A stretch of 43,291 nt of DNA from Bacillota bacterium (GTDB taxonomy: Bacteria > Bacillota > Clostridia > Peptostreptococcales > Anaerovoracaceae): NCBI GenBank assembly GCA_017438285.1, contig JAFRVY010000039.1, positions 1 to 43,291 of the forward strand, read 5' to 3'. Below are positions 31,963-41,904 of the stretch, piece by piece (the stretch's first letter is position 1; every line of letters starts with the position of its first letter). A model generated the notes under the pieces. It saw only the letters and a list, made by a program, of their open reading frames with translations. It was not told the origin of the DNA and made no database searches. The position numbers and the translations under genes were made by a program.

Positions 31963-33390
31963 ATGATAGATTTGTCGAAATATAAGAGGATACACTGCAT
32001 AGGCATTGGAGGCATCGGCCTCTCTGCTGTTGCAGAAATTTTTATGTCCAGAGGCTATGAGGTTTCTGGATCAGATATGCGAGAGAGCGATATTACCGAG
32101 AAGCTTTTGGACAACGGCGCGAGGATATATCTTGGACACAGAGCCAAGAACGTAGAGGACGCGGATCTTGTCGTATATACGGTAGCGGTGGGTGATGACA
32201 ACCCGGAACTTGCAAGAGCGAGAGAGCTTGGAATTCCAACGATAACCAGAGCGCAGGCTCTCGGTGCCCTGATGGAAGAATATGAGCACAGCATCGCTAT
32301 TTCGGGGACCCACGGCAAGACGACAACGACTTCCATGATCTCACTGATCCTCAAGCACGCGAATCGTCAGCCGACGATTCTGGTCGGCGGCAATCTGGAC
32401 GAGATCAACGGCAACGTTTACGTGGGTGACAGGAACTTTTTCGTCACAGAAGCCTGCGAATACAGGGACAGTTTCCTGGAACTCAGACCGAGCGTCGAAA
32501 TCATACTGAATATCGACTCGGATCATCTGGACTATTTCAAGGATGTGGAACACATCGCCAGGTCCTTCGAGAAATTTGCCCATCTGGTGCCGCCAAACGG
32601 CACAGTTATCGCTTACGACGGCAACGCATTCGTCAAGAGCGTCATAGAGGGAAGTCCGAATGCTGTCACATTCGGTCTCAACTCGGGCAGCGATTATTAT
32701 GCCAGCAACATCAGCTTCAGCAACAACGGAATGCCGCAGTTCGATGTCAATCATGACGGACAGGTGCTCTGCAGAATAGCGTTATCCATTCCGGGAGAGC
32801 ATAACATATTGAACGCCCTTGCAGCCTTTGCATGCTGCTACATTCTGGGCGTGGATCCGGCGGTGATCGTCAGCACGCTCAACGAATTCACGGGGACCCA
32901 CAGGAGATTCGACGTTCTGGGCAGAACGCAGAACAATGTGGGCGTCATCGACGACTACGCCCATCATCCAACGGAGATCAAGGCCACGCTGGCGGCCATC
33001 AAGAAGATGAGACACGAAGAACTCTGGTGCATCTTCCAGCCGCATACCTACACGAGAACGCTGGCTCTGCTGGACGACTTCGCAAGCGCCTTTGACGATG
33101 CAGATAAAATCGTTCTGGCAGAGATCTATCCGGCAAGAGAGAAGAACATTCACAAGATCAGCTCAACGCTGCTGATGGATAAGATCAAGGAGCATGACAG
33201 CTCCAAGGAAGTATATTATTTCAAGGACTTCGATGAGATCGCCGCTTTTGTCTACGCCAATGCACAGCCCGGAGATATGGCGCTGACCATGGGCGCGGGA
33301 GACATCTACAAGGTCGGCGAGATGATGCTTGAGATGGAGAAACCGCAGGCAAAGAAGACCGCAAGAGAATACAAGAAGATAGAGGACTAA
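31963..33390 (+). CDS. murC: UDP-N-acetylmuramate--L-alanine ligase
   Basis: A 475-residue cytoplasmic peptidoglycan ligase adding L-Ala to UDP-MurNAc. N-terminal substrate domain: RIHCIGIGGIGLSAVAEIFMSRG and VSGSDMRES. ATP loop: ISGTHGKTTTTSMIS near residue 111. Further signature parts are EACEYRDSFL, NIDSDHLDYF, HRRFDVLG and DDYAHHPTEI. AGGAGG precedes the ATG. It begins an operon of wall-precursor and housekeeping genes, 3 bases before the glmU-like gene. Confidence 0.97.
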   Translation: MIDLSKYKRIHCIGIGGIGLSAVAEIFMSRGYEVSGSDMRESDITEKLLDNGARIYLGHRAKNVEDADLVVYTVAVGDDNPELARARELGIPTITRAQALGALMEEYEHSIAISGTHGKTTTTSMISLILKHANRQPTILVGGNLDEINGNVYVGDRNFFVTEACEYRDSFLELRPSVEIILNIDSDHLDYFKDVEHIARSFEKFAHLVPPNGTVIAYDGNAFVKSVIEGSPNAVTFGLNSGSDYYASNISFSNNGMPQFDVNHDGQVLCRIALSIPGEHNILNALAAFACCYILGVDPAVIVSTLNEFTGTHRRFDVLGRTQNNVGVIDDYAHHPTEIKATLAAIKKMRHEELWCIFQPHTYTRTLALLDDFASAFDDADKIVLAEIYPAREKNIHKISSTLLMDKIKEHDSSKEVYYFKDFDEIAAFVYANAQPGDMALTMGAGDIYKVGEMMLEMEKPQAKKTAREYKKIED

Positions 33391-33393
33391 GAG

Positions 33394-34095
33394 ATGACAT
33401 ACGAAGAATACGAAAAGATCGAAAGAGAACGTATCGAGAGAAACATCGCATATATAGAGAATGGCGTCAAGTTTGTTGATCTGAAAATGGCTTACATCGA
33501 CGAAGGGGTCAAGATCGGCAGAGGTACGGTCATTTATCCATGCGTTGTCCTCGAAGGCGACGTCACCATCGGTGAGGATTGTGTTATCGGTCAGAACAGC
33601 AAAATCGTGGATTCGAAGATCGGTGACAGAACGAACATCCAGAGCTCAGTAATACTGGAGAGCACGGTGGGAAGAGACACCAAGGTCGGACCGTTCGCAT
33701 ACCTGAGACCGAATTCAAAGATCGGCGACGAGTGCAAGGTCGGTGACTTCGTTGAAGTCAAGAACTCCAGCATGGGCGACGGCGCAAAGGCTTCACATCT
33801 GACCTACATCGGCGACTCCGATGTGGGATGCAATGTCAATCTGGGATGCGGTGTGGTCTTTGTCAACTACGACGGGAGCAAGAAGTACCGCTCCGTCGTT
33901 GAAGATGGAGCCTTTGTCGGATGCAATTCCAATCTGGTGTCACCGGTACATGTGGGCAAAGGCGCCTACATCGCTGCGGGCAGTACCATCACGGAAGACG
34001 TACCGGACGGAGCGCTCTATGTGGCCAGGTCCCGCGGAACCGTACGCGAAGGCTGGGTAGAAAAGAAGGGGATCTTGAAGAAGGACAAGAAATAA
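33394..34095 (+). CDS. Stand-alone GlmU-type acetyltransferase (left-handed beta-helix)
   Basis: A 233-residue hexapeptide-repeat protein equal to the C-terminal half of GlmU. It lacks the N-terminal uridyltransferase (no GxGxRM pyrophosphorylase motif); instead a short charged helix (residues 1-25) leads into the beta-helix. Catalytic and binding residues of GlmU acetyltransferase are conserved: Arg105 in YLRP, Lys123 in FVEVKN, His135 and Tyr138 in SHLTYIGD, then VNYDG. It would acetylate glucosamine-1-phosphate. It lies exactly where full glmU sits in other Bacillota (before prs-pth-mfd), so the uridyltransferase half was lost or moved. Substrate is inferred from residue conservation. Confidence 0.82.
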   Translation: MTYEEYEKIERERIERNIAYIENGVKFVDLKMAYIDEGVKIGRGTVIYPCVVLEGDVTIGEDCVIGQNSKIVDSKIGDRTNIQSSVILESTVGRDTKVGPFAYLRPNSKIGDECKVGDFVEVKNSSMGDGAKASHLTYIGDSDVGCNVNLGCGVVFVNYDGSKKYRSVVEDGAFVGCNSNLVSPVHVGKGAYIAAGSTITEDVPDGALYVARSRGTVREGWVEKKGILKKDKK

Positions 34096-34134
34096 ATGAA
34101 TCAGTTAACACCAAGCAAATACGAGGAGAGAATT

Positions 34135-35085
34135 ATGAAGAACAGCATGTTTTCCGGCTACAAAATCTTTACGGCAAACTCACATCCTGAGCTTGCGGAA
34201 GAAATTTCATCCATCATCGGCAAGCCACTTGGCAAGCTGGAGGTAAAGAAATTCAGTGATGGTGAAATCAGTGTCAACCTGGGGGAATCGGTTAGAGGCG
34301 TCGACTGCTTCGTGATACAGTCGACATGCAATCCGGTCAATGACAATCTCATGGAACTGCTTATCACAATCGATGCTATGAAGAGAGCGTCAGCCGGAAG
34401 AATCAGCGCGGTCATTCCGTATTACGGCTATGCGAGACAGGACAGAAAGGCAAAGGCCAGAGATCCAATTACAGCGAAGCTGGTCGCCGATATGCTCGTG
34501 ACGGCCGGTGCAGACAGAGTTGTCACCATGGACCTTCATGCAGCGCAGATTCAGGGTTACTTCACGATTCCGGTGGATCACCTTGTTGGACTTCCTCTGC
34601 TGACCCGATATTTCGCAGAGCAGGAGATCGACGATATGGTCATCGTCTCACCTGACCACGGCAGCGTGCCAAGGGCGAGAAACATGGCGGAACCGCTTAA
34701 CTGCCCGATCGCTATCGTAGATAAGAGAAGACCGAAACCAAATGTCAGCGAGATCATGAACATCATCGGTGATATCGAAGGCAAAAACTGCATCCTCGTA
34801 GACGATATGATCGATACCGCAGGAACGATCACGAATGCGGCAAACGCGCTCAAGGAACTGGGCGCCAAGAGTGTTAAGGCCTGCGCAACTCACGCAGTAC
34901 TTTCCGGACCGGCCATCGAGAGAATCGAAGATTCGGCAATCGAGGAACTGGTTCTCCTGAACACCATGCCGATCAGTGAAGAAAAGAAACTGGCCAAGAT
35001 GAAGATCCTATCAGTTGCTCCGCTCTTCTCAGAAGCGCTGTACAGAATCCACACCAACGGTTCGATCAGCAAACTGTTTGATTAA
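34135..35085 (+). CDS. prs: Ribose-phosphate pyrophosphokinase
   Basis: A 316-residue enzyme making PRPP from ribose-5-phosphate and ATP. Motifs: [64 protein letters not shown] and the PRPP loop [16 protein letters not shown] near residue 222. The ATG at 34135 is chosen because GAGGAG lies 7 bases before it and the length fits the family; an upstream ATG (34096) would add 13 residues. Part of the murC operon. Confidence 0.96.
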   Translation: MKNSMFSGYKIFTANSHPELAEEISSIIGKPLGKLEVKKFSDGEISVNLGESVRGVDCFVIQSTCNPVNDNLMELLITIDAMKRASAGRISAVIPYYGYARQDRKAKARDPITAKLVADMLVTAGADRVVTMDLHAAQIQGYFTIPVDHLVGLPLLTRYFAEQEIDDMVIVSPDHGSVPRARNMAEPLNCPIAIVDKRRPKPNVSEIMNIIGDIEGKNCILVDDMIDTAGTITNAANALKELGAKSVKACATHAVLSGPAIERIEDSAIEELVLLNTMPISEEKKLAKMKILSVAPLFSEALYRIHTNGSISKLFD

Positions 35086-35100
35086 TCGAGAGGAAATTAA

Positions 35101-35691
35101 ATGTACGTCATTGCAGGACTGGGAAACCCAGGAAGAAAATATGAAAATACAAGACATAACATGGGGTTCCTGGCCCTCGATGCATTGGCGGCCAGATGCG
35201 GCATCAAGGTAGGAAAGATCAGGCACAAGGCCCTCATCGGCGAAGGCATCATAGCCGGAGAAAAGGTCATTCTGGTCAAGCCCCAGACATACATGAATCT
35301 CAGCGGGGAATCTCTGCGTGAGGTCATGGCCTACTACAAAGTTCCTATCGAGAACCTTCTCGTCATCTATGACGACATGGATCTGGAAACGGGAACACTT
35401 CGTATCCGAAAAAAAGGAAGTTCCGGAAGCCACAACGGTATGAAGTCTGTGATTTACCAGCTTCAGGATGATGGGTTCCCGAGAATCAGAATCGGAATCG
35501 GCAGCTCGGATGCGGTTGACTGGAAGGACTACGTGTGCGGTGCCATCACCGAGAAGGAAGCCGGGATCCTGAAGGAAACCATCGACACAGCCGTCGATGC
35601 CGCCATCTGTATGATTGAAAACGGCATAGATATCGCCATGAACAGATACAACACCCGTAAGAAAAAAGAAGATGAAGCAGGGGATGATTAA
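35101..35691 (+). CDS. pth: Peptidyl-tRNA hydrolase
   Basis: A 196-residue hydrolase freeing tRNA from stalled peptidyl-tRNA. Motifs: IAGLGNPGRKYENTRHNMGF (catalytic His in TRHNMG), KPQTYMNLSGES and YDDMDLETGTLRIRKKGSSG then HNGMKS. GAGAGG precedes the ATG. The prs-pth-mfd order is standard in Bacillota. The C-terminus overlaps mfd by 20 bases. Confidence 0.96.
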   Translation: MYVIAGLGNPGRKYENTRHNMGFLALDALAARCGIKVGKIRHKALIGEGIIAGEKVILVKPQTYMNLSGESLREVMAYYKVPIENLLVIYDDMDLETGTLRIRKKGSSGSHNGMKSVIYQLQDDGFPRIRIGIGSSDAVDWKDYVCGAITEKEAGILKETIDTAVDAAICMIENGIDIAMNRYNTRKKKEDEAGDD

Positions 35692-38600
35692 CATTGCGGG
35701 CGCTGCCGAAGGCCGCGTCGCCCGTATCGCATCTAAAATAATTGAAGAAGAAAAAGGTCAAAGTCTGATTGTAGTGCCGACGTTGAACAGGGCTAAGCGG
35801 TTGGCTTGCGACCTTTCTTTTTTTAATGCCGAAATCCCGATCTATATACTGCCGCCGGAGGATGAGAGCCTCGTTCAGTACGAAGCCAGAAGCAATGACA
35901 CGCTCATGGAGAGAATGAAGGTGCTCAAGGCGGCCGCAGGGGGCGAGAACTGCATCATCATCGCGCCTGTCACCGGCGCGATCAGAAAACTGCCTCCAAA
36001 ATCTACATTCCAGTCAAATGTCATAGAAATCACCCGCGGACAGGATATCGATATCGATGCTCTCAAGGACAGGCTTCTGCTGATGGGCTACGAGCGCATG
36101 TCCGTCATCGAAGGCCGCGGCGAATACAGCATCCGCGGCGGCATCATCGACATCTTCACGCCGGAAGCGGATAACCCGTACAGAATCGAACTCTTCGACA
36201 CGGAAATCGATTCCATTAGAGTTTTTGATCTGGATACGCAGAGGTCCACAGAAAATCTCAAGGGGATCACCATCTCCCAGTGTGCGCAGATCACCAAAGA
36301 GAACGATCTGTTCGCAAAGGCTTCCGAACGTATCCGCAAAAGCTACGATAAACGCATTCGCCGACTCGAGAAGACCGGAGAAAAAACCGAGCAGGCATAT
36401 AATCTGAGACAGAGAAGAGACCAGCTCATCGAATACGCCGAGAATATGATCAATCTCCAGTACATGGAGAAGTTCCTGGGATATTTTTACGATGAGACAG
36501 AGTACATCTGGGATTACATGGACAAGCCGCTCGTTCTGATCGACGATCCGGCCAGGATCCTGGAGAGCCTTGAAGTTTTTGAAAAAGAGCGGGCAGATGA
36601 TATCGATACGATCATCAGCGAAGGCCGCGGGATCAGCGAAGACTTTGCGCTGCTTTCCGGAACACCGGATTACTACAGACTTTACGACCTGCCGGATAAG
36701 ATCGGCAGAGACGGATACATATTTACGCCGCTTCTCAGCACCATCAAGAACGCACCGTTCCTGACGGAGCTGATACAGGTCAGATGCAGACAGACGCCGG
36801 TCTACAACGGCATGATGAACATACTCAAGTCCGATCTGCAGGGGTATATCAAAAACGGTTATGATGTCACCATCGTCTGCAGCACGCCTGAGCGCGTTGC
36901 CAACATGAAAGAGTTCCTCGAAATCGAAAAACTGGACAGAAACATACATGTCGTCCTGGGAACCCTCACTGCAGGCATGGAATTCACCGACGATAAGGAG
37001 TGCTTCCTCTGGGACGGCGACATCTTTGGAGGCAGCCGCAGGACCAGGAAACCGCGAAGGAAAGAAGACTCCAGAGCGGCGCAGATCAAGAGTTTTGCGG
37101 ATATCAGGGAAGGAGACCTGGTCGTCCACGAAAGCCACGGAATCGGCAGATTTACGGGCATTGAGCAGCTCATCGTCCAGGGCGTGAAGTGCGACTATCT
37201 GAAGGTAAAATACGCAGGCACAGACGTGCTCTATATCCCGGTAGACCAACTGGGAATGCTGCAGAAATACATCGGCGGGGATTCCGCATCTCCGCGTCTG
37301 AACAAGCTATCAGGAAGCGAGTGGAAGGCCACCAAAGCAAAGGCCAAAGCCGCTGTCACAGACATGGCAGAGGACCTGATCAAGGTCTCTGCGGCCAGAA
37401 TGCACGAGAAGGGTTTCGCCTTCTCCGAAGATACTGTCTGGCAGGCGGAGTTCGAGGACAGCTTCCCATATACGGAAACGGATGACCAGTTGCGATGCAC
37501 CCGCGAGATCAAGACGGATATGGAACGGCCGATCCCGATGGACCGGCTCCTTTGCGGAGACGTGGGATTCGGCAAGACCGAGGTCGCGGCCAGAGCGCTC
37601 TTTAAGTGCGTTTCCGACGGCAAGCAGGCTGCCGTTCTCGTACCGACCACGCTTCTGGCGAATCAGCATTACTACACCCTCAAGGGCAGGTTCGAAAGAT
37701 TCCCGTTCAAGGTTGAGATGCTGTCGCGGTTCAGGACCGCCACACAGCAAAAGGAGATCCTCAAGAAACTCAAGCGGGGCGAGATCGATCTGGTCATCGG
37801 CACCCACAGGCTTTTATCCGAGGACGTCCAGTTCAAAGACCTGGGCCTGCTGGTCGTCGACGAGGAGCAGAGATTCGGCGTCAAACATAAAGAACGCATC
37901 AAGCAGATGCGTAAGAATATCGATATCCTGACGCTTTCGGCAACGCCGATCCCGAGGACGCTGCACATGTCTCTTTCGGGAATCCGTGACATGAGCACCA
38001 TCGAGGAGCCGCCGGAAGACAGATATCCGGTACAGACATATGTCATGGAGGAAGACGAATTCACCATTCGTGAAGCCATCGAAAAGGAGATGGCGCGCGG
38101 CGGGCAGGTATACGTTCTTCATAATAAGATCGAATCCATCAGCAGAGTGGCCAGCGAGATCAAAAGGCTCGTGCCGGAAGCCCGCGTGGCAGTGGGGCAC
38201 GGTCGTATGCGGGAGGCTGCTTTGGAAGACATGATCATGGATTTTGCCGAAGGCGAATACGATGTTCTGGTTTCCACCACGATCGTAGAGTCCGGCATGG
38301 ACATTCCGAATGTGAACACCATGATCATCCTCGATGCGGACCGGTTCGGTCTGGCACAGCTCTATCAGCTGCGGGGACGCGTCGGGAGGTCCGAGAGGAT
38401 CGCCTATGCGTATCTGATGTACAAGCGGGACAAAAACCTGAGCGAGATCGCGGAAAAACGCCTGCAGGCCATCCGTGAATTCACCGAGTTTGGCTCCGGC
38501 TTCAAGATCGCCATGAAGGACCTGGAGATCCGAGGAGCGGGAAATCTCCTGGGAACGGAGCAGTCGGGTCACATGCTGAACATCGGATACGAACTCTACT

Positions 38601-39145
38601 GCAAGCTTTTGGATGAGGCGGTGAAACGTCTGGAGTCGGGAGAACCCGAGACAGAAGCGGACGCTGCAGCGGCAGACGAGACCGTTTTCGGACTGCCGAT
38701 ACCGGCTCTCATTCCGCACAGATATATCACTGATGAGATCCTGCGGCTGCAGATGTACAAAAAGATCGCCATGATCGCAAGCAAGGAAGATGAAGACGAT
38801 GTCATCGATGAGCTCCTCGACAGATTCGGAGATATCCCGAAGGATACGATGAATCTCATCAAGATATCCAAAATCAGGACCATGGCCGGCAGGTCGGGCG
38901 TCAGAGAGATCAGCCAGCAGGGCAGGCGGGTCAAGTTCTCCCTTTGGCAGAGCACCAAATTCCCTGACGGCGTCATCCCGAATCTGGTCACGTCCTACGG
39001 AGGAAAGATCAAATTCCACGGAGGAAACGATCCGTACATCATGCTCACGGTGGCCAAGACCCCAGAGGAGAGCGGATATATCAGAAGTGTACTGAAAGAA
39101 CTGGAACTGTTTTTTGAAATCACAGACAGGAGGAAGGAATGTTAA
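35672..39145 (+). CDS. mfd: Transcription-repair coupling factor Mfd
   Basis: A 1157-residue ATP-dependent translocase that removes stalled RNA polymerase and recruits UvrA. N-terminal UvrB-like modules contain GYERMSVIEGRGEYSIRGGI. The RNA-polymerase-interacting domain has VVHESHGIGRFTGIEQL near residue 489. Helicase parts are MDRLLCGDVGFGKTEVAARA (Walker A), VVDEEQRFGVKHKE (DEEQ box), TLSATPIPRTLHMSLSGIRD and QLRGRVGRSERIAYAYLM. The TRCF C-terminal domain completes it. It overlaps pth by 20 bases; an internal ATG at 35684 is an alternative start. The stop overlaps dapB by 7 bases. Confidence 0.97.
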   Translation: MKQGMINIAGAAEGRVARIASKIIEEEKGQSLIVVPTLNRAKRLACDLSFFNAEIPIYILPPEDESLVQYEARSNDTLMERMKVLKAAAGGENCIIIAPVTGAIRKLPPKSTFQSNVIEITRGQDIDIDALKDRLLLMGYERMSVIEGRGEYSIRGGIIDIFTPEADNPYRIELFDTEIDSIRVFDLDTQRSTENLKGITISQCAQITKENDLFAKASERIRKSYDKRIRRLEKTGEKTEQAYNLRQRRDQLIEYAENMINLQYMEKFLGYFYDETEYIWDYMDKPLVLIDDPARILESLEVFEKERADDIDTIISEGRGISEDFALLSGTPDYYRLYDLPDKIGRDGYIFTPLLSTIKNAPFLTELIQVRCRQTPVYNGMMNILKSDLQGYIKNGYDVTIVCSTPERVANMKEFLEIEKLDRNIHVVLGTLTAGMEFTDDKECFLWDGDIFGGSRRTRKPRRKEDSRAAQIKSFADIREGDLVVHESHGIGRFTGIEQLIVQGVKCDYLKVKYAGTDVLYIPVDQLGMLQKYIGGDSASPRLNKLSGSEWKATKAKAKAAVTDMAEDLIKVSAARMHEKGFAFSEDTVWQAEFEDSFPYTETDDQLRCTREIKTDMERPIPMDRLLCGDVGFGKTEVAARALFKCVSDGKQAAVLVPTTLLANQHYYTLKGRFERFPFKVEMLSRFRTATQQKEILKKLKRGEIDLVIGTHRLLSEDVQFKDLGLLVVDEEQRFGVKHKERIKQMRKNIDILTLSATPIPRTLHMSLSGIRDMSTIEEPPEDRYPVQTYVMEEDEFTIREAIEKEMARGGQVYVLHNKIESISRVASEIKRLVPEARVAVGHGRMREAALEDMIMDFAEGEYDVLVSTTIVESGMDIPNVNTMIILDADRFGLAQLYQLRGRVGRSERIAYAYLMYKRDKNLSEIAEKRLQAIREFTEFGSGFKIAMKDLEIRGAGNLLGTEQSGHMLNIGYELYCKLLDEAVKRLESGEPETEADAAAADETVFGLPIPALIPHRYITDEILRLQMYKKIAMIASKEDEDDVIDELLDRFGDIPKDTMNLIKISKIRTMAGRSGVREISQQGRRVKFSLWQSTKFPDGVIPNLVTSYGGKIKFHGGNDPYIMLTVAKTPEESGYIRSVLKELELFFEITDRRKEC

Positions 39146-39921
39146 AAGTAATAATAACAGCACCGCGAGGCACAATGGACAGCCTGATCGTGCAGGAGGC
39201 GTATAAACACGCCGATATAGAAGTCGTAGGATGCGTCGGTACGCCGGGCAGAGATTACATCGGAAACGACGCAGGTCTGGTCGCCGGTGTCGGCAAGGAA
39301 ATCGGCGCGCTGGTCTATGAAGATCTGGAAGATCTGACAGACGACGGAACGCCGCTGATCGAAACCTGCGACGTGGTCATCGACTACTCGGCCATCGAAC
39401 TGAGCATGGCGGTTCTCGATAAGTGCGTGGAGTACCACAAAGCCTATCTCTGCGGTACGACTGGCTTCAGCGAAGAGCAGCTGCAGGCCTTTGCAAAGGC
39501 TTCCCAGGTCATTCCGATCATGCAGACCGCCAATACGTCTTATGTTGTTACCGTGATGAAAAAGCTGCTTGCGGAAGCAGCCGGTTATCTTGAAGAGAAA
39601 GCCGGCATGGAGATCATCGAGGCCCATTCCGACACGAAACTGGACGCTCCGAGCGGCACGGCCAAGGAGATGGCCCAGGCCATGGCTGACGGAATGAAGA
39701 ACAAAGGCTATGAGGACATCACGTTCCATTCGGTCAGGGCAGGGAACACGCCGTCCAGCCACCACGTCATATTCGGATGCCAGGGTGAAATGTTCCAGAT
39801 CACCCATGACGCCTATGACTGGAGATGCTATGCCACCGGCGCCTGCGATGCTGCCCTCTATCTCGGTCAAAAACTGGAAGAAGGCCAGACCGGTCTCTAC
39901 GAGATGTCTGACCTCCTGTAA
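39139..39921 (+). CDS. dapB: 4-hydroxy-tetrahydrodipicolinate reductase, divergent
   Basis: A 260-residue reductase of lysine and diaminopimelate synthesis. Recognised from YLCGTTGFSEEQLQAF, ANTSYVVTVMKKLL, EIIEAHSDTKLDAPSGTAKEM and FQITHDAYDWRCYATGA. Two deviations stand out. The nucleotide loop, GxxGxMG in most DapB, reads TAPRGTMD, and the catalytic EAHHxxK reads EAHSDTK, keeping the first His and Lys but not the second His. The AGGAGGAAGG ribosome site lies inside mfd, whose last 7 bases overlap. It is the last gene of the murC operon and supplies meso-DAP for the wall; a terminator follows. Confidence 0.9.
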   Translation: MLKVIITAPRGTMDSLIVQEAYKHADIEVVGCVGTPGRDYIGNDAGLVAGVGKEIGALVYEDLEDLTDDGTPLIETCDVVIDYSAIELSMAVLDKCVEYHKAYLCGTTGFSEEQLQAFAKASQVIPIMQTANTSYVVTVMKKLLAEAAGYLEEKAGMEIIEAHSDTKLDAPSGTAKEMAQAMADGMKNKGYEDITFHSVRAGNTPSSHHVIFGCQGEMFQITHDAYDWRCYATGACDAALYLGQKLEEGQTGLYEMSDLL

Positions 39922-39938
39922 TATCGAGCGAACACCTG

Positions 39939-39970
39939 AGCGCTGCAGGATCACTCCTGCGGCGCTTTAT
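39939..39970. terminator. Terminator between dapB and the beta-propeller gene
   Basis: AGCGCTGCAGGA (39939-39950) and TCCTGCGGCGCT (39955-39966) form a 12-bp stem with one G-U pair and a TCAC loop, followed by TTTATT. It serves dapB; the stop of the minus-strand gene abuts it. Confidence 0.7.
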
Positions 39971-41904
39971 TGTGCCTTGAATCCTTCGATGCTGTCATCA
40001 TCGCAAACGCCGTAGATATAGTCGCCGATGTAGATGCAGCGCATGACGGACCCGCTTGTCTCATATTTGTGGAAGCCTGCCAGTTTGCCGTTCTGTACCT
40101 TGAAAGTGAGAATGCCGTTCGTTTCCATATCAGAGTCATCACTGTACTCATAGAACGGAATCGCGTAGTAGGATGCATTCGGACCGACCAGCAGAGCCTT
40201 GTGATTGTACTGGACCTCACTTTCCATGCCGCGGAAAGCCTTTGCATCAGCGACCGTCGGGTTGGACGGATCGGTAATGTCGAAGAGAGAGAACTTGACG
40301 CCGTCAGTTGCTTCCATGTCGATCTCAGGGTCCTCCAGTTCCTCTGTTGAGAACCCCAGACCGAGGAGATGATCTTCTCCCGCCGGTACGAGAAGGGTGG
40401 AGAAACCGGTGATCTTGACATGACCTTCGATGACCGGATCGGTCGGATCCGCCAGATCGATGATGAAGAGCGGATCGACCTGCTCGTAGGTGATCACGTA
40501 GGCCTTGTCTTTGATATATCGGACGGCTTCGATGTGTTCGCCTCGTGCGAAGTTTCTGACACAGCCGACCTCCTTCATGTTTTCGTCCATGATGTATAAA
40601 TTGTTGGTGTCCTGACCGTCTGCGCTGTCAGTGACTGCGACCTTGAAATAACCGCCAGATTCGTCCATAGAGAACTGGTTGTTCACAGTTCCCTGGACAA
40701 GGGCACATTTTTTGTATTTCACATTGCCGTTCTTGATGGAGACCTTCAGGATGTTTGTCTGGATATCCGCATTGTTCCAGTAATCGCCGTACCCGCTGTT
40801 ATTGAATACGGTGCCGGTGATGTACAGGTTCTCATTGTTGCAGTAGATCTCCGAAGAGCCGCCCAGAACAGCCTTTGTCTTGATGGTATCCTGGCTGGAC
40901 TTTTCCGAAGAGATATCCATGCATCCGACGACGGTGTACGCCGGCTGGGTGCATCCAGGGAAGCAGCAGATGTCGCCGATCGGAAGCTGCTGCATTTCGT
41001 CGTTGTAGTAAACACGAGGAATGAACCCGCTTGGCGTTCGAACGTAGATGTAATCATTTGTCACGAGACACAGGTTGCTGCCGATGAGTCGTGAGGAAAG
41101 AAGGCTTCCGGACTGTGAATATGTGCGCAGCATGTTTGGCTTCTCCGGATCCGTAATATCAAAAACTGTGACGGTTGTGAATTCGTCTTCTTTCTCATTG
41201 TCGTAACCGATGACGATGAGCTTGTTCCCGCTCACGTACATATCCTCGACATAACTGCCGATCTTATTGGAACCGATGGCAGCCACGCGTTTGGCTTTGC
41301 CTTTGGCAGCTCTGGCGATGATGATCTGATTCTCCTCATAGGAGGAGAAGTAGATGTACTTGCCGTCGGTCTTGACGATATCGGCTTCATCGACGCCCTC
41401 GACCTGGGTATAAGTCTCGGAGTGGGATTCCGGACGCTTTTGCCCCACGGCATTTCCTGCCTCGCTGGTGACCGCAGGGGCCTCAGCCATATCTTCCGTT
41501 TCGGTCACCGCGTCTCCGTTGCCCAGCGCAACGGAATCTTCTTTATTGCTGTAGAGAATATGTCCGTTCTCCTCGCTCATGGCCTTGATCTTGCTGGTAA
41601 GCTCGTCGTAGTTTGAGAAATACTGGAGTTCTCCGGAGGCTGCATCCGATCCCTGCTGGCTGCCGAGGTTGAAGTTCATCAGCGGAACGAGTCCGACGAC
41701 CAAAGCCGCGCAGGCGGCCGCCGCAACGACCGGTCTGAACCAAGGGCGCTTCCTGATCGGCTTTTGCGCACGCTGCGAGACGGTCTGGCCCGGCTGCTCA
41801 CCGAGCATTTTCATCATATTGTCCGCCGACAGCTTTTCCGGCGTTTCGATGCCGTCGCCGTCGAACTTTTCTTTTACGAAATCAAAATCCTTGTTATCTA
41901 TCAT
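39967..41904 (-). CDS. Membrane-anchored beta-propeller protein with anti-sigma-like N-terminus
   Basis: A 645-residue type II membrane protein. Residues 1-52 are cytoplasmic and end in basic residues (RKRPWF). One helix follows (VVAAAACAALVVGLVPLM, about 56-75). The rest is outside the cell. From about residue 165 it matches the secreted beta-propeller family (PF09826-like): TYTQVEGVDEADIVKTDGKY, IYFSSYEENQIIIARA, YVSGNKLIVIGYDNE, DPEKPNMLRTYSQSGSLLSS and RLIGSNLCLVTNDYIYVRTP. The adjacent upstream ECF sigma gene overlaps by 4 bases. The short N-terminus with TPEKLSADNMMKMLGE is the likely sigma-binding part, and the propeller the external sensor. The anti-sigma role is inferred from context. 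Confidence 0.82.
   Translation of the reverse strand: MIDNKDFDFVKEKFDGDGIETPEKLSADNMMKMLGEQPGQTVSQRAQKPIRKRPWFRPVVAAAACAALVVGLVPLMNFNLGSQQGSDAASGELQYFSNYDELTSKIKAMSEENGHILYSNKEDSVALGNGDAVTETEDMAEAPAVTSEAGNAVGQKRPESHSETYTQVEGVDEADIVKTDGKYIYFSSYEENQIIIARAAKGKAKRVAAIGSNKIGSYVEDMYVSGNKLIVIGYDNEKEDEFTTVTVFDITDPEKPNMLRTYSQSGSLLSSRLIGSNLCLVTNDYIYVRTPSGFIPRVYYNDEMQQLPIGDICCFPGCTQPAYTVVGCMDISSEKSSQDTIKTKAVLGGSSEIYCNNENLYITGTVFNNSGYGDYWNNADIQTNILKVSIKNGNVKYKKCALVQGTVNNQFSMDESGGYFKVAVTDSADGQDTNNLYIMDENMKEVGCVRNFARGEHIEAVRYIKDKAYVITYEQVDPLFIIDLADPTDPVIEGHVKITGFSTLLVPAGEDHLLGLGFSTEELEDPEIDMEATDGVKFSLFDITDPSNPTVADAKAFRGMESEVQYNHKALLVGPNASYYAIPFYEYSDDSDMETNGILTFKVQNGKLAGFHKYETSGSVMRCIYIGDYIYGVCDDDSIEGFKAQ

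Noticed and set aside
36014-39175. Long minus-strand open frames (411 and 453 codons) opposite mfd
   Set aside because: Mfd motifs are complete on the plus strand; the antisense translations show no recognisable domain.
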